A stretch of 6,531 bases of DNA from Syntrophaceae bacterium (GTDB lineage Bacteria; Desulfobacterota; Syntrophorhabdia; Syntrophorhabdales; WCHB1-27). The notes beneath the pieces are model-generated. The model was not told the origin of the DNA and made no database searches. It saw only the letters and a list, made by a program, of their open reading frames with translations. Positions 1-5,696 of the stretch are shown in pieces (within the stretch, counting starts at the first letter, position 1; each line of letters opens with the position of its first letter). Location: positions 1 through 6,531 of the forward strand of contig PLSJ01000106.1 of assembly GCA_003165115.1 (NCBI GenBank), written 5' to 3'. The translations under genes were made by a program, and so were the position numbers.

Positions 1-29
1 ACTACGGCTCCTGGGTGAAGAACCCCTAA
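1..29 (+). CDS. C-terminal tail of a convergent plus-strand gene (partial)
   Basis: Reading from base 3, the codons give YGSWVKNP followed by TAA at 27-29. An ending of the form GSW followed by a few residues resembles the C-terminus of some rhodanese-type sulfurtransferases, but eight residues cannot establish a family. The reading fits a gene entering from the left and ending 26 bases before the stop of the minus-strand flavodoxin gene, so the two would converge. No clear intrinsic terminator is visible between the two stop codons (30-55). This could be a chance open frame; the sequence left of the window would decide. Confidence 0.35.
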
Positions 30-55
30 AGCGTCTGTCGGGCGGCAACAGCACT

Positions 56-592
56 CTATATGCGAAGGGCGAGCGACCGGGCCTGGTCTTCTATTCTCAA
101 CAGGTCCCGCGCGCCGGGAAGGCCCCTGATATCCCCCATTCTCCCGAGTGTGCTGTTCTCCTCCGACCCGTGGAACTCGCTCAACACGTACCATTCATCG
201 ACCACGAGAAAACCGAGATGCTCGAAGAATTGACCGACGTACTTGCCCGCAGGGACGGCTTCCCTAATGCCCGTGTGAGGCCCCGAGTAAGTACAGAACA
301 CCAGGGCCTTCTTTCCGTCCACGCCGGGGGCGGTGAGCCGGATCCGCCCCTCCGTTTTGTAGCGGGCGAACTTCGCCTTCAGGTAGTCGTCGGCAGGCTT
401 CGGCGGATGCCAGGCGTGAGAGGGGATTCCAAAGCAGACCAGGTCATAATCGAAAAAATCGACGTCATCCGCGTCCCGCACCTTCCTGATCGAAGCCTCG
501 AACCCGCCGTCCCCCAGGCCCTTGTGGATGCTGAGCGCCACCTTCTCCGTGTTGCCCGTATGGGTCCAGTACAATACCACTGCCTTTCGCAT
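56..592 (-). CDS. Flavodoxin-like FMN-binding protein
   Basis: This 178-residue soluble protein has the flavodoxin fold signature. The N-terminal strand is followed by the FMN phosphate loop T-x-T-G-N-T at residues 10-15. A second loop, GIPSHAWHPP (55-64), sits where flavodoxins contact the isoalloxazine ring, and FCTYSGPHTG (99-108) matches the third FMN loop. Length is normal for a single-domain flavodoxin. Members carry one or two electrons between redox enzymes in the cytoplasm; the partner here is unknown. The ATG at 590-592 is preceded by GAGGG seven bases upstream. The gene follows the metallo-hydrolase gene by 29 bases on the same strand, so it is probably the last gene of that transcript. 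No signal peptide is visible, in contrast to its exported neighbour. Family assignment is firm, physiological role is not. Confidence 0.88.
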   Translation of the reverse strand: MRKAVVLYWTHTGNTEKVALSIHKGLGDGGFEASIRKVRDADDVDFFDYDLVCFGIPSHAWHPPKPADDYLKAKFARYKTEGRIRLTAPGVDGKKALVFCTYSGPHTGIREAVPAGKYVGQFFEHLGFLVVDEWYVLSEFHGSEENSTLGRMGDIRGLPGARDLLRIEDQARSLALRI

Positions 593-621
593 TGTTATCC
601 CTCACTTTTTCATTACGTGAG

Positions 622-1668
622 TCATGCCGCGAACGTGTATCTCGTCCCCGCCGTATTCAGGATGAACTGCTCCGGCATCGCTTTAGAGAAGGCCATGGTC
701 GCCTCAAAGCCGCTGCAATGTGCGGGAACGATGTAAGCGGGGTCTATCGACTTTAAGTCCGCTATGGTCCTCTCGATAACTTCCGGCTTTGCGTTGACCA
801 GATGGAAACCGCCCACGACCGCGAATACCTTCTCTATTCCCGCCATCTTCTGCACGTGTTTCACGGTATTGACGATGCCCCTGTGGGCGCATCCGGACAG
901 GACGACGAGTCCTCTCCCTTTCACGTTGAATGCCATGGCCCGCTCGCCGGGAAAGGAGTCGCCCACGACCGCGTCGCCCCGCTTTACGAGGAGTGTGGGC
1001 GACACCTTCTCATACTCGGTGACCTGTTCCACATGACCCGAAAAGTAGCCGCCCGGTATTACTTCGGTGACGTCCCTGACCTCGGCGACCCGCACTAGGC
1101 CGGAGGCGTCTATGTCGGCCTTGTTGAACCGGCCGATGTCGAGCCTCTGCGTCGTGCCCGGCACCAGGGAGTACCTCTGAGCAAAGGCTTCCTCACCCAA
1201 ATAAAGGGGCGTCCCTTTCTTTATCTTAGTGCGGTTCATGGCCAGCATCTGCGTGGAGGCGCCCCAGTGGTCGAAGTGGCCGTGGCTCAGGCCGAAAGCA
1301 TCTGCCTTGCCCACGTCGATGCCGAGGACGTCCATATTGTTTTTCACGCCCTGCGCATCGAGACCATAGTCGAAGATGAAGCCGCTCGCCTTGCCGTTCG
1401 ATGTCGTTTCGATGAAGCACGACAGGCCGTGCTCGGCGTGCATCCATTTTCCCGGCTGGGTGCGGAACCTCTTTGTCACCGGTGCGTCCGGCCTGAGCGC
1501 GTCATAGTAGTTGTCCGTGATGATGGTAATCACCACCCTGTCAACTTCCGTCATCTTCACCGCGCCATAAGCCCTGCCTGTTCCGCCCATCACCCCTCCC
1601 GCCATCAGCACCGCCCCGGCGCCGACGGTCGTTTTCAAGAAATCCCTCCGGCTCATCCCCTCTTCCAT
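622..1668 (-). CDS. Tat-exported metallo-beta-lactamase-fold hydrolase (COG1237 type)
   Basis: The 348-residue protein starts with a twin-arginine signal: SRRDFLK at residues 6-12, a hydrophobic stretch at 14-29, and a likely cleavage near GRAYGA (31-36). It is therefore probably folded with its metals in the cytoplasm and exported. The metal site is clear: HGHFDH at 129-134, then SGCAHRG around His262, GGFHL with His289, and PAHC with His317. The SGCAHRG, GGFHL and PAHC blocks are typical of the family annotated as 7,8-dihydropterin-6-methyl-4-(beta-D-ribofuranosyl)aminobenzene-5'-phosphate synthase-like hydrolases. That name should not be taken as the substrate for an exported protein. The start at 1668 is chosen because GGAGGT lies seven bases upstream. 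The open frame continues to 1806, but that extension overlaps the preceding gene and would bury the Tat motif. It lies 79 bases after the MoaE-like gene. Confidence 0.9.
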   Translation of the reverse strand: MEEGMSRRDFLKTTVGAGAVLMAGGVMGGTGRAYGAVKMTEVDRVVITIITDNYYDALRPDAPVTKRFRTQPGKWMHAEHGLSCFIETTSNGKASGFIFDYGLDAQGVKNNMDVLGIDVGKADAFGLSHGHFDHWGASTQMLAMNRTKIKKGTPLYLGEEAFAQRYSLVPGTTQRLDIGRFNKADIDASGLVRVAEVRDVTEVIPGGYFSGHVEQVTEYEKVSPTLLVKRGDAVVGDSFPGERAMAFNVKGRGLVVLSGCAHRGIVNTVKHVQKMAGIEKVFAVVGGFHLVNAKPEVIERTIADLKSIDPAYIVPAHCSGFEATMAFSKAMPEQFILNTAGTRYTFAA

Positions 1669-1747
1669 AGATCGACCTCCCCTTTTTTTGACATATACTT
1701 TCGTACGACGTACGCAAAGCAGAAGCACCGCCCATCGGGCAACGGCG
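1669..1747 (-). promoter_or_regulatory. Short intergenic region with a 13-bp palindromic element ahead of the Tat hydrolase gene
   Basis: Two CGTACG hexamers, each self-complementary, flank one central base at 1702-1714, forming an odd-length perfect inverted repeat. Downstream on the minus strand is GTATATG, a poor -10-like sequence, then GGGGAGGT, the hydrolase ribosome-binding site. A convincing -35 is missing. The palindrome could be an operator for a secondary promoter or a transcript feature between the MoaE-like and hydrolase genes. Confidence 0.35.
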
Positions 1748-2098
1748 TCATGCCGACTCCCGCTCTTTGACGATCTCGTTCTTGATGAGGGAGATGAGGG
1801 ACTCAAATACGGGAAACACGTCCGTCCTGAACCTGCCTGCCACGAGAACGATCATGATGTCATCGCCTACGCGCAGGTCTCCGCTTCCGATCCGGACCCG
1901 GATGTCCGCAATGCCGTCCTTCTTTTTATATTCCGTGATGACTGTTTCCAGCTTCACTTTGTCGTATGCCAGGTTCATCCCTGTCACGGGCTTTCCGGCC
2001 TTCGAGGTGGCCCGGACGATCCCATTGTGCACGAGAATCATCCCCAATGCCTCCGGGTCGGCGTTCTTCTTTAATTCCTCCAGCCACTGTTCGATCAT
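1748..2098 (-). CDS. MoaE-like protein (divergent molybdopterin synthase large-subunit family)
   Basis: The 116-residue protein aligns by eye to MoaE. It has an early strand ending in NGIVR (25-29), where Arg29 would match the conserved arginine of the GTVR motif. GDLRVGDD (73-80) corresponds to the family's GxLxVGE turn, and VLVAGRFRTDVFPVF (84-98) to the SAPHR..AF segment. MoaE joins MoaD to insert sulfur into precursor Z during molybdopterin synthesis. Here the C-terminal active-site region is altered: the two lysines are K106 and K111, four residues apart, and the IWK/FWK tryptophan is absent. No moaD, moaA or moaC is in the window. It may be a MoaE paralogue with another role. The ATG at 2098 has GAGGGGG five bases upstream. 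It is the first gene of a likely three-gene transcript. Confidence 0.7.
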   Translation of the reverse strand: MIEQWLEELKKNADPEALGMILVHNGIVRATSKAGKPVTGMNLAYDKVKLETVITEYKKKDGIADIRVRIGSGDLRVGDDIMIVLVAGRFRTDVFPVFESLISLIKNEIVKERESA

Positions 2099-2240
2099 GT
2101 GACCCCCTCTTACGTCGGACGGAAGGCACTCCGTTCGCTTCCTCGTCCACCTCGCCTGTCGCTAATAGCCCATTATACTATCGAGAGGGAAATACTGCAC
2201 TAAAATGTGCGGGAATATCCGAACGGCATCATGTGACCCC
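2094..2240. repeat. Direct repeat of a translation-initiation region (13 bp identical, about 22 bp near-identical)
   Basis: The sequence ATCATGTGACCCC occurs at 2094-2106 and again at 2228-2240, each followed by a similar stretch leading to CGTCG. On the minus strand the first copy is the ribosome-binding site and ATG of the MoaE-like gene. The second copy opens an orphan ORF of ten codons (2200-2232, MMPFGYSRTF). The second copy lies upstream of the TATAAT box, so it would not be on the transcript from that promoter. It may be the scar of a local duplication. Confidence 0.5.
2172..2177 (-). promoter_or_regulatory. Consensus -10 box (TATAAT) for the MoaE-like/hydrolase/flavodoxin transcript
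   Basis: The minus strand reads GATAGTATAATGGG. The hexamer is a perfect sigma-70 -10 and lies about 70 bases ahead of the MoaE-like start. The -35 position (GTGCAG at 17-bp spacing) is poor, so an activator may be needed. Expected start of transcription is near 2165. Confidence 0.5.
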
Positions 2241-2259
2241 TTTTCGTCGTGCCGTCCCA

Positions 2260-3525
2260 TCACATGCCCGGTGTCGGCACGTCCTCCCACGCCGTCGCCT
2301 TCCTGACCCGCACTATGTTGACGATCTGACCTGTCTTCGCATTGATGTCGATGAAGCTCACCGGCACCCTCGTGGTATCCACGCCGAGGAGGGCGGACCC
2401 GGAAATATGTCCTCCAGCGTGCTCGATCTCCACGAGGGCCACCCTCCTGTAAGTGCAGCTATCGCAATCCCCGTCGGCCTTTTTCGCGGCGATCGGGCAG
2501 TGGTGCCTCCTGGCGACGGCGGGGTCGACATGGAACATCTGCGCCATGTGGAGTGAGGGCGAGGATCGAAGGTGCTGGAAAGGATGGAGCACCCATTCGT
2601 TGATCATAGCGACGGTGTGATGTTTCTTGTAGAGGTGGAACTCCGTTCCCGTGTCGGCGATCATTCCCTGCATGATATAATCGACGGGCATGACATATCC
2701 GAGATAGTCCTTATCACCCGATAGCCCTGCGTCCACTCCTCCATTCTGTGTGAGCAGGCCGGCGAGCACGCCCGCGCTCATCGTCTCGTCCTCGGGCAGG
2801 ATGGGGACGAGGGTGAGGTTGCCTCTCGATTCAAAGGCGAGAGAGCCGAGCGTCACCTCCCTCAGGAAGAAGCCCGTCCCTATCACAAGGACGAGTATCG
2901 ACATCGGGACCACCGCGTATCTCCAAGGGCCTTCGGGGACGAATGAAATGCGTCTCTCCACCTGCTTCGGCACGAACATGCCCGTCCGGTCCATGTAGTC
3001 CTGATACGACGCGCCGTAAAGGCGCAGCATCCTCTTCTCCTCGTCTTTGGCAAGAAGATAATAGAGGATAAACATGACGGAGAGGCTTGCAAGCACGATG
3101 AAACGGGGCCAGAGTATGCTCATCCCGATGCCCCATACGCCGAGCGCCGTATACTGGGGATGGCGGATGAGGCGATACAAGCCCCTGGATGCTATCCCCC
3201 ATTTGAACACCTTGCCGAGATAGACGTGCAGGGCGCAGACGACGAAGGCAAACGAGCCTGCCACGAAGCAGACGGAGCCGAGCACGCGGACGGCCTTCAG
3301 GAACAGGGTGGGAGGCAGGATCATGTGGGGCAGGAAGAACGCGGTGAGCCATCTCGTGGCAACGAAGCTGTCGAGAAAGTGGAATATGGGGTTGAAGACG
3401 GAATAGAAGAAAAAAGCGAAGGGACTGATCATGATCATGATCTCAAAGGCCATGATGAAGAAGACAAGGATACTGATGCGCGCGGTGACCCTTGTGACGA
3501 TCTTTTCGATTCTCGTCCTTACCAT
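2260..3525 (-). CDS. ICMT-type membrane methyltransferase fused to an unrecognised His/Cys-rich domain
   Basis: The 421-residue protein has two parts. Residues 1-186 are an isoprenylcysteine carboxyl methyltransferase-like (ICMT/PEMT superfamily) module. It has hydrophobic segments around 18-44, 60-80 and 82-102, the SAM-binding signature RGLYRLIRHPQY (114-125), another hydrophobic stretch at 126-158, then DEEKR (161-165) and YGASYQDYM (170-178). A further membrane segment (203-220) leads to about 200 residues I do not recognise. That tail has ten or more histidines and a cluster H341-H342-C343 followed by C354-x2-C357, which could bind metal or form disulfides. Bacterial ICMT-like proteins mostly have unknown substrates, since prenylated proteins are not expected. 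The start at 3525 has AAGGAGGT seven bases upstream, overlapping the TAA of the preceding gene, so translation is likely coupled. Probable last gene of the ECF sigma operon. Confidence 0.82.
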   Translation of the reverse strand: MVRTRIEKIVTRVTARISILVFFIMAFEIMIMISPFAFFFYSVFNPIFHFLDSFVATRWLTAFFLPHMILPPTLFLKAVRVLGSVCFVAGSFAFVVCALHVYLGKVFKWGIASRGLYRLIRHPQYTALGVWGIGMSILWPRFIVLASLSVMFILYYLLAKDEEKRMLRLYGASYQDYMDRTGMFVPKQVERRISFVPEGPWRYAVVPMSILVLVIGTGFFLREVTLGSLAFESRGNLTLVPILPEDETMSAGVLAGLLTQNGGVDAGLSGDKDYLGYVMPVDYIMQGMIADTGTEFHLYKKHHTVAMINEWVLHPFQHLRSSPSLHMAQMFHVDPAVARRHHCPIAAKKADGDCDSCTYRRVALVEIEHAGGHISGSALLGVDTTRVPVSFIDINAKTGQIVNIVRVRKATAWEDVPTPGM

Positions 3526-3530
3526 AAATG

Positions 3531-3941
3531 TTACCTCCTTGAGGAAATTGTCTGGTCAAGGGCAGACGACAGGTCCCGCATCGTCCATTCGCCCTCGAAC
3601 GGCTCCGGACCCGAGCCCGAAGGGAAACCGGCGAATGTTACCGACTTTTGGCCGGTTTTCGCGGTGTTGCTGCCCTGTATCCATATAACGAGGGGAACAT
3701 GCCCGGTCAGACCCTTAATTGCCATGAGCTGTTGCCCCTCCCGCGTATCGACATCGTACCAGGAGACCGCGATCTTCTCTCCGTACTTCGAAAACAGGTC
3801 TTTGAGCTGCCTGATCACGGGCTGCATGGGCGGGTGGTTCATGGCGAGCACCTCGACACGCACAGGCCCTGAGGCGGAGACATCGAGAGAGAAACCGAGC
3901 AGCACCAGGACTGCTATACAGAGAAAAAGATCCCTTTTCAT
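3531..3941 (-). CDS. Secreted thioredoxin-fold protein lacking redox cysteines
   Basis: The 136-residue protein begins with a Sec signal peptide (KR at 2-3, hydrophobic 5-18, likely cleavage near VSA-SG at 22-25). The mature part follows a thioredoxin plan: a strand RVEVLAM (28-34), a helix after MNHPPMQP (34-41) in the place of the CxxC site, a strand KIAVSWYDVDT (56-66), and HVPLVIW (81-87) with Pro83 as the likely cis-proline. The only cysteine, C8, lies in the signal peptide, so the mature protein cannot do dithiol chemistry. A binding or chaperone-like role is more likely. I chose ATG 3941 because GGAGG sits five bases upstream; the in-frame ATG at 3953 has no Shine-Dalgarno. The gene ends five bases before the methyltransferase fusion. 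The fold call is by eye and moderate. Confidence 0.7.
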   Translation of the reverse strand: MKRDLFLCIAVLVLLGFSLDVSASGPVRVEVLAMNHPPMQPVIRQLKDLFSKYGEKIAVSWYDVDTREGQQLMAIKGLTGHVPLVIWIQGSNTAKTGQKSVTFAGFPSGSGPEPFEGEWTMRDLSSALDQTISSRR

Positions 3942-4025
3942 GCACCCCTCCATGGCACGGACTATTTCTGCTTTTTGCCGGACTGACGCCGTTAGCCCGC
4001 GAGACGGTGTTTCTTCACCACGGCA

Positions 4026-4526
4026 TCAGGGGCATGCGGTCTCCTTGCCCTCCCCCATCGCGCCTTCTATCATGACCATGAATTTCTTCTGCTGGTCCCT
4101 GTCGAGCATCGACTTGAATTCGAGCATGTGGGAAACGACAGCTTTCTGTATCTCTTCCTGTTCTTTATTGATCCGGGCTATGGTCGCCCGGATCGCCTCG
4201 CCGTCGGGATTATCCGCACGCATGAGGGCAAGGAGCGAAACCCTCAAGCCGTCCACTTCCTGTCGCTTCTTATCGAGGTCTTTGTGAAAGGCGGTGGCCT
4301 TTTGCCGGAAGAGCTTCACCTGTTCGGGTTTCAGAGACAGCGCTTCGAAGAACATGCCGGGGCCGCACGGAGCATGGGCGCCGCGTATGCCGCCCTGTCC
4401 CAGGGACGGGGCCGTGTGGTGGTGATAACGGGCCTGCCTGTAGTGGGTATACGCCGCGGTGCCCAGGAGCGAGAAATTCATCAGCAGGGAGACGATAAGG
4501 ATATACTTCATGATGCTATTCTTCAC
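4026..4526 (-). CDS. Membrane-anchored periplasmic sensor of the CnrX/Spy/ZraP type
   Basis: The 166-residue protein has an N-terminal hydrophobic segment (8-26) that may be an uncleaved anchor, then a polar, mostly helical domain. Before the helices is a potential metal-binding patch: HHH at 35-37, H51, C54 and M58. The helical part carries LSLKPEQ (63-69) and LDRDQQKKF (141-149), which match the paired LTxxQ-like motifs of the CpxP/Spy/ZraP/CnrX superfamily; the helices between are highly charged. CnrX works as the metal-sensing partner of a membrane anti-sigma factor, and Spy as a periplasmic chaperone. The position right after the anti-sigma gene favours a sensor. The start is a GTG at 4526 with GGAG seven bases upstream, overlapping the anti-sigma gene by 11 bases. 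An alternative is the ATG at 4511, which has a weaker ribosome-binding site. The C-terminus ends in ACP, with a cysteine. Confidence 0.78.
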   Translation of the reverse strand: MKNSIMKYILIVSLLMNFSLLGTAAYTHYRQARYHHHTAPSLGQGGIRGAHAPCGPGMFFEALSLKPEQVKLFRQKATAFHKDLDKKRQEVDGLRVSLLALMRADNPDGEAIRATIARINKEQEEIQKAVVSHMLEFKSMLDRDQQKKFMVMIEGAMGEGKETACP

Positions 4527-4989
4527 CGCCGTTCTCCGCCAGTCTCATGTAGATGCCGGCTACCGAATCGGTGGGCGTGGCCTGAAAGAGGTCGAGAGAG
4601 AAGGATGTCTGAACGGTCGGTTGCCTCACCGATGTCCTGTCCGCAACCAACAGATTCCCGGATATCATGCCTATCAGCACGATCACGAGGGCGAAGGCAA
4701 TTTCGGCGGTGCGCAAGAAGAAGGGCCGGCCGGTGAAAAGACACCGGAGACGCGAAAGCCCGGTCTCCTCTGTTCGCTCAAGATGTGCCATTACCCTCGT
4801 CGCAAAACCCGGTGGCGCCTCGAATCCTACCGCAGACGCAAACAGTCTGTGGACGGTCTGCGTCTCTTCCAACTCTTCCTTACACGCCTGACATTCGTGC
4901 ACGTGTGAGGTGAATACGTTCAACTCGTCCGGTGTGAGATCGTCGTCCACATACGGGGAGATCATCTTCCTTATTTGTGAGCATCGCAT
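4516..4989 (-). CDS. Zinc-binding (ZAS) anti-sigma factor, single-pass membrane protein
   Basis: The 157-residue protein starts with the ZAS domain: C3, then ISPYVDDDLTPDEL (10-23) and the zinc motif H29-x3-C33-x2-C36. This domain normally clamps the cognate ECF sigma factor in the cytoplasm. A transmembrane helix follows at about 94-117 and about 40 periplasmic residues end the protein. The periplasmic tail is short, so signalling probably needs a partner, and the next gene encodes a suitable periplasmic protein. The ATG at 4989 has GGAGG nine bases upstream. It lies 66 bases after the sigma gene, and its stop overlaps the following start, so anti-sigma and sensor are likely co-translated. 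Release may be by proteolysis or by conformational change; the window does not show which. Confidence 0.92.
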   Translation of the reverse strand: MRCSQIRKMISPYVDDDLTPDELNVFTSHVHECQACKEELEETQTVHRLFASAVGFEAPPGFATRVMAHLERTEETGLSRLRCLFTGRPFFLRTAEIAFALVIVLIGMISGNLLVADRTSVRQPTVQTSFSLDLFQATPTDSVAGIYMRLAENGGEE

Positions 4990-5036
4990 CTTCTTCTCCC
5001 TCCATGGTCTTAAACGAGTGAAATTCGATTTTGTTC

Positions 5037-5044
5037 AAAAAAAA
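5037..5044. repeat. A8/T8 homopolymer between the sigma and anti-sigma genes
   Basis: Eight identical bases lie in the 66-base gap after the sigma stop codon. On the transcript this is a U-tract, but no stable GC-rich stem precedes it, so it is not a convincing terminator. Slippage here would not change either reading frame. Confidence 0.6.
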
Positions 5045-5055
5045 CTCCCATTGGC

Positions 5056-5601
5056 TCATGCGTCTTTTTGCAGTCGTCTCCTCATCTCTTCCCGCGCCCT
5101 CGATATCCTCGATTTCACCGTTCCCACGGAAGTGCCGAGGGCGTGCGCGATCTCCTCGTAGGAGAGTCCCTCGATCTCCTTCAGGACGATCGCGGCCCGG
5201 AGCTTCCCCGGCAGTTTCCGCAAGCATCCCTCTATCAGCCGGCCGGTCTCCTTCGATTGATAGAGCCTCTCGGGAGAAGGCTGCGAGGAGGCCAGGTTAT
5301 CGAAGGCGGAAGTATCCGCGCAATGCTCGGGCCGCGACTTCTTGCCGTAGTCGAGACAGGTGTTGACGGTGATCCGGTAAAGCCACGTGTAGAGGGATGC
5401 GTCCGGCCGATAAGCCTTTAGCCCGCCGTAGGCCTTGAGAAAAACGTCCTGTGCCGCATCCGGGGCGTCCTCCGCATTATAAAGCATGTAGCGGCAGAGC
5501 GTGTAGATCCTGTCCTGGTATTTGAGAACAACCTGCTCGAACGCCGAAAGATCGCCGTCTTTGAACCGAGTGACCAGGTCTGTATCGTCGGGAAGCTTCA
5601 T
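5056..5601 (-). CDS. ECF-family RNA polymerase sigma factor (RpoE-like)
   Basis: The 181-residue protein shows the two-domain ECF plan. Region 2 covers about 21-88, with DAAQDVFLKAY (48-58) for core binding and YTWLYRITVN (71-80) for -10 recognition. A linker rich in Ser and Pro (95-112) follows. Region 4 covers about 126-178, with a helix-turn-helix in GLSYEEIAHALGTSVGTVKSRI (145-166) that reads the -35. There is no sigma 1.1 or region 3. The start ATG at 5599-5601 has no recognisable Shine-Dalgarno. It is embedded in an ATGA overlap with a short upstream ORF, so translation may be coupled. The next gene encodes its ZAS anti-sigma factor, and an ECF-type promoter lies about 100 bases upstream, which implies positive autoregulation. 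The presumed regulon includes the periplasmic and membrane proteins downstream. Confidence 0.94.
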   Translation of the reverse strand: MKLPDDTDLVTRFKDGDLSAFEQVVLKYQDRIYTLCRYMLYNAEDAPDAAQDVFLKAYGGLKAYRPDASLYTWLYRITVNTCLDYGKKSRPEHCADTSAFDNLASSQPSPERLYQSKETGRLIEGCLRKLPGKLRAAIVLKEIEGLSYEEIAHALGTSVGTVKSRISRAREEMRRRLQKDA

Positions 5602-5690
5602 AGTGCGTCGTGAGGCTCGTCCGCCGGATAGCGCCTCTCCCCCTGATAGCCCTTCGAAAAGTGCCGACCCTGCTCCTTACGAGTCTCCAT
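5598..5690 (-). CDS. Candidate 30-codon leader ORF coupled to the sigma gene
   Basis: An ATG at 5688-5690 opens 30 sense codons (METRKEQGRH at the start, DEPHDAL at the end). Its stop TGA overlaps the sigma start as ATGA. The product is strongly charged, with no hydrophobic segment. It has no Shine-Dalgarno, but transcription from the ECF promoter should begin within a few bases of this ATG, so it could be read as a leaderless message. The sigma gene itself lacks a Shine-Dalgarno, which fits reinitiation at the overlap. E. coli rpoE is known to be preceded by a short coupled leader ORF, rseD; I see no reason to claim homology. The frame is also open upstream as far as about 5765. A chance ORF of this length is quite possible. 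Confidence 0.35.
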   Translation of the reverse strand: METRKEQGRHFSKGYQGERRYPADEPHDAL

Positions 5691-5696
5691 AATAGC

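Noticed and set aside
170..736. Plus-strand open frame of 188 codons
   Set aside because: Shadow of the flavodoxin gene; no domain features.
56..1668. Split flavodiiron (metallo-beta-lactamase plus flavodoxin) nitric oxide/oxygen reductase
   Set aside because: The hydrolase has COG1237-type motifs and a Tat signal, while the flavodoxin is cytoplasmic. The two would be in different compartments, and the diiron ligand pattern is not present.
1669..1806. N-terminal extension of the Tat hydrolase frame to 1806
   Set aside because: It overlaps the MoaE-like gene, has no better ribosome-binding site and would place the Tat motif in mid-protein. The start at 1668 has GGAGGT at ideal spacing.
2197..2210. 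Terminator hairpin GCAC/GTGC between the two minus-strand blocks
   Set aside because: The stem is only four base pairs and no U-tract follows on either strand.
3978..4013. Hairpin between the sensor and thioredoxin-like genes as an internal terminator
   Set aside because: The seven-base stem pairs well only on the plus-strand RNA, not on the operon transcript, and has no U-tract.
3160..4287. Long plus-strand open frame (375 codons)
   Set aside because: It lies opposite the methyltransferase, thioredoxin-like and sensor genes, which have family motifs, signal peptides and good ribosome-binding sites. Its own protein is low in hydrophobic cores and matches nothing.
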